Shown: piece after piece, positions 6,301 through 6,388 of the stretch
Layout of the letters: every line of letters begins with the position of its first letter
How positions within the stretch are numbered: the stretch's first letter is position 1
Origin: Planctomycetota bacterium
GTDB lineage: Bacteria; Planctomycetota; UBA1135; UBA2386
Assembly (NCBI GenBank): GCA_003235605.1
Contig: QJVU01000467.1
Coordinates: 1-6,388 of the forward strand
DNA: 6,388 nt
Reading direction: 5' to 3'
Program-made: the position numbers and the translations under genes
Notes under the pieces: generated by a model
The model's database searches: none
The model's input: only the letters and a program-made list of their open reading frames with translations
Told to the model about the DNA's origin: nothing

Positions 6301-6388
6301 GCTCCATGAGGGCAAGGACGAGGATGTCACCGTCCGTAGCCTGAGCACCGACGCGCGCGGCCGCTTCTCGTTCGAGAACGTCAAGGAC
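3350..6388 (+). CDS. ECF-type sigma factor fused to a transmembrane helix and carboxypeptidase-regulatory-like repeats (3' end outside window)
   Basis: One uninterrupted frame of 1013 codons, still open at the window end. Sigma2 is about residues 15-82: DDVVQQTW (35-42) is the region 2.2 core that contacts RNA polymerase, and LRSWLARVARNKATDELR (60-77) covers regions 2.3-2.4 for promoter -10 recognition and melting. Sigma4 is about 105-167: LSLGEPYRTTLLLRYYD, then the helix-turn-helix PQIAVRMQVTAAAVRTRISR for the -35 element. A hydrophobic tail (172-190) and a perfect AGSSA repeat linker (198-220) follow. Residues 241-258 form one transmembrane helix preceded by Arg240, predicting the sigma domain inside and the rest outside. 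Residues 260-310 are low complexity, then at least eight CarboxypepD_reg-like repeats run from 314 to the end. ATG 3350 lies about 15 residues before sigma2, normal for ECF factors. No HxxxCxxC zinc anti-sigma motif is present. ECF factors with membrane and repeat extensions are known in Planctomycetota; this domain combination suggests a tethered, self-sensing sigma factor (inference). Confidence 0.92.
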   Translation, partial: MTPESTPIAPQALLAEEDFLRGVVRDLIRDPDRVDDVVQQTWLQALIRPPRAGLRSLRGLRSWLARVARNKATDELRAAKRRQLHEELAQPREGLPTPAEILEREAERQKVVEAVLSLGEPYRTTLLLRYYDSLGAPQIAVRMQVTAAAVRTRISRGLEMLRVKLDESHGGNRAAWMLALAPLVDPRHLLVGAAASTAGSSAAGSSAAGSSAAGSSAAGSAMSTTFSKGALWMTMTTNTRLLVAGAVLLVGGLGWVALDWSLGGDPGEGGPQSKDRVAERSSRGNDGPAVPAAQDSAAAAAESQRQRLLENTPWQLGGRVFENHGARLRGFRVRIDVYEGMVAPLGPGAVLPDSLEPILTTEVMTDDDGAFRWGREAPNRNVTIRFQPGNDEHARGRRYLVLTKNEQPPKDTSLRFPLLDGLVEGRVTNEAGQPVAGATVHWYVYTKTRTDEAGYYKLRMPAGRLPVMCHSPGYAGQSVAVNIFRVVPGVTGSGGVPLKHARQDFVLKKGFRITGVVQDESGTPIAGARVHDWHNYWQPTRTDEDGRFELTHLTPGRDQYSVITHHPGFVQGHAYVTPGQTEVTITMAAGATLSGRVTDPRGRPVEGALVYARTAALNNDEPDAISGADGTFVVPAMRWDTFHVAARKRGYGMAMKEVAVPEKGNVEQVELQLTETNRLRGIVTDPGGRPLANVTVHFSLEGDLDTSLGSDVRTDPAGRFVAVDLPDRPLCVLAMRKGYQRRETNGHRPGGPEVRLVLQPEAAIAGRALDGNTGKPLSKFRVRLIWPTLREGEHCGLFSFSGSLNDPGHTFEGNEGCWQFNDEEFSEGVILAVAIDAPGYGTQILDRLQGTATPDADAHVARLYPEMRITGRVQDQATGHPVGGARVEIAPERERGFGFFETRGDSVLSAADGSYEIENVGPQSYRITVRAEGYLPARLRGIRVVQGPGTLQRNIALRRGAVVAGVLQGPDNRWAAGVSLVLKPLHEGKDEDVTVRSLSTDARGRFSFENVKD
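3941..4009 (+). repeat. 15-bp perfect tandem repeat encoding the AGSSA linker
   Basis: GCCGGGTCGAGCGCC is repeated four times exactly from 3941 to 4000, followed by nine more bases of a fifth unit to 4009. It encodes (AGSSA)4-AGS at residues 198-220 of the sigma fusion, between the sigma4 tail and the transmembrane helix. Perfect identity between copies suggests recent expansion. Because the unit is a multiple of three, gain or loss of copies changes the linker length by five residues without shifting the frame. The small, flexible residues suit a spacer between the DNA-binding part and the membrane. Confidence 0.95.
4031..4048 (+). promoter_or_regulatory. Possible internal ribosome binding site and start within the sigma fusion
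   Basis: AAAGGGG at 4031-4037 lies eight bases before an in-frame ATG at 4046-4048 (Met233), just ahead of the transmembrane helix. If used, translation here would give the membrane and repeat portion without the sigma domains, with a plausible signal-anchor N-terminus (MTMTTNTR, then the helix). The true 5' start at 3350 has no comparable site. This is a sequence coincidence until tested, since purine runs are common; in-frame Met222 at 4013 has no such site. Confidence 0.25.
4289..6388 (+). other. Array of at least eight carboxypeptidase-regulatory-like repeats in the sigma fusion
   Basis: Protein-level repeats, at residues: R1 314-385, R2 420-474, R3 509-569, R4 589-651, R5 677-739, R6 761-840, R7 866-934, R8 959 onward (cut by the window end). 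The shared pattern is a first strand with G-x-V followed by a G-x-P-[VIL]-x-[GN]-[AV]-x-V turn, then TD-x-x-G-x-[FY], then a final strand ending in G[YF]: SPGY 474, HPGF 569, KRGY 651, RKGY 739, APGY 840, AEGY 934. The period is 82-101 residues. This is the signature of the CarboxypepD_reg (PF13620-like) transthyretin-type beta sandwich, a non-catalytic fold found in many extracellular proteins. R1 and R6 are divergent: R6 lacks the TD-x-x-G turn and has an insert with Cys795 and Cys817, which could form a disulfide. Copies are diverged at DNA level, so the array is old. Confidence 0.85.

Noticed and set aside
4721..6307. Long open frame of 528 codons on the minus strand opposite the repeat array
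   Set aside because: It is antisense to the periodic carboxypeptidase-regulatory-like repeats. No domain, signal or membrane pattern is seen, and it has the composition of a shadow frame.

Overview
The window is GC-rich (third codon positions are nearly all G or C). It holds four protein-coding genes, two of them cut by the window edges. There are no RNA genes, insertion sequences or CRISPR arrays that I can see. The gene content suggests a Planctomycetota-like bacterium: a secreted-type GH20 glycosidase, start codons without Shine-Dalgarno sequences, and an ECF sigma factor with a very large C-terminal extension containing carboxypeptidase-regulatory-like repeats. This is inference from gene style, since there is no 16S or other marker, and another large-genome GC-rich phylum is possible.

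Layout. Positions 1-1019 (+) are the C-terminal part of a GH20 beta-N-acetylhexosaminidase with intact catalytic Asp-Glu and a short hexapeptide-repeat tail. Its TAG stop overlaps, in a shared CTAG, the TAG stop of a convergent gene at 1016-1468 (-). That gene encodes a 150-residue protein with two membrane segments and a bacterial PH-like domain. A 196-base gap with a short direct repeat (1469-1664) separates it from 1665-3236 (-), a 523-residue predicted exported or membrane-anchored beta-rich protein of unknown function. A 113-base divergent intergenic region (3237-3349) follows.

From 3350 to the window end (6388) there is one uninterrupted + strand reading frame of 1013 codons that continues beyond the window. 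It reads as an ECF-type sigma factor (sigma2 and sigma4), a perfect AGSSA repeat linker encoded by a 15-bp minisatellite, a single transmembrane helix, a low-complexity segment, and at least eight carboxypeptidase-regulatory-like (CarboxypepD_reg) beta-sandwich repeats. The predicted topology puts the sigma factor in the cytoplasm and the repeat array outside the membrane.

How they may work together (inference): the fusion would be a membrane-tethered sigma factor that carries its own extracytoplasmic sensor, with no separate anti-sigma gene visible. The divergent 523-residue protein has a similar beta-domain style and could be a partner or target at the cell envelope. The GH20 enzyme and the PH-like protein show no clear functional link to the sigma system beyond proximity.
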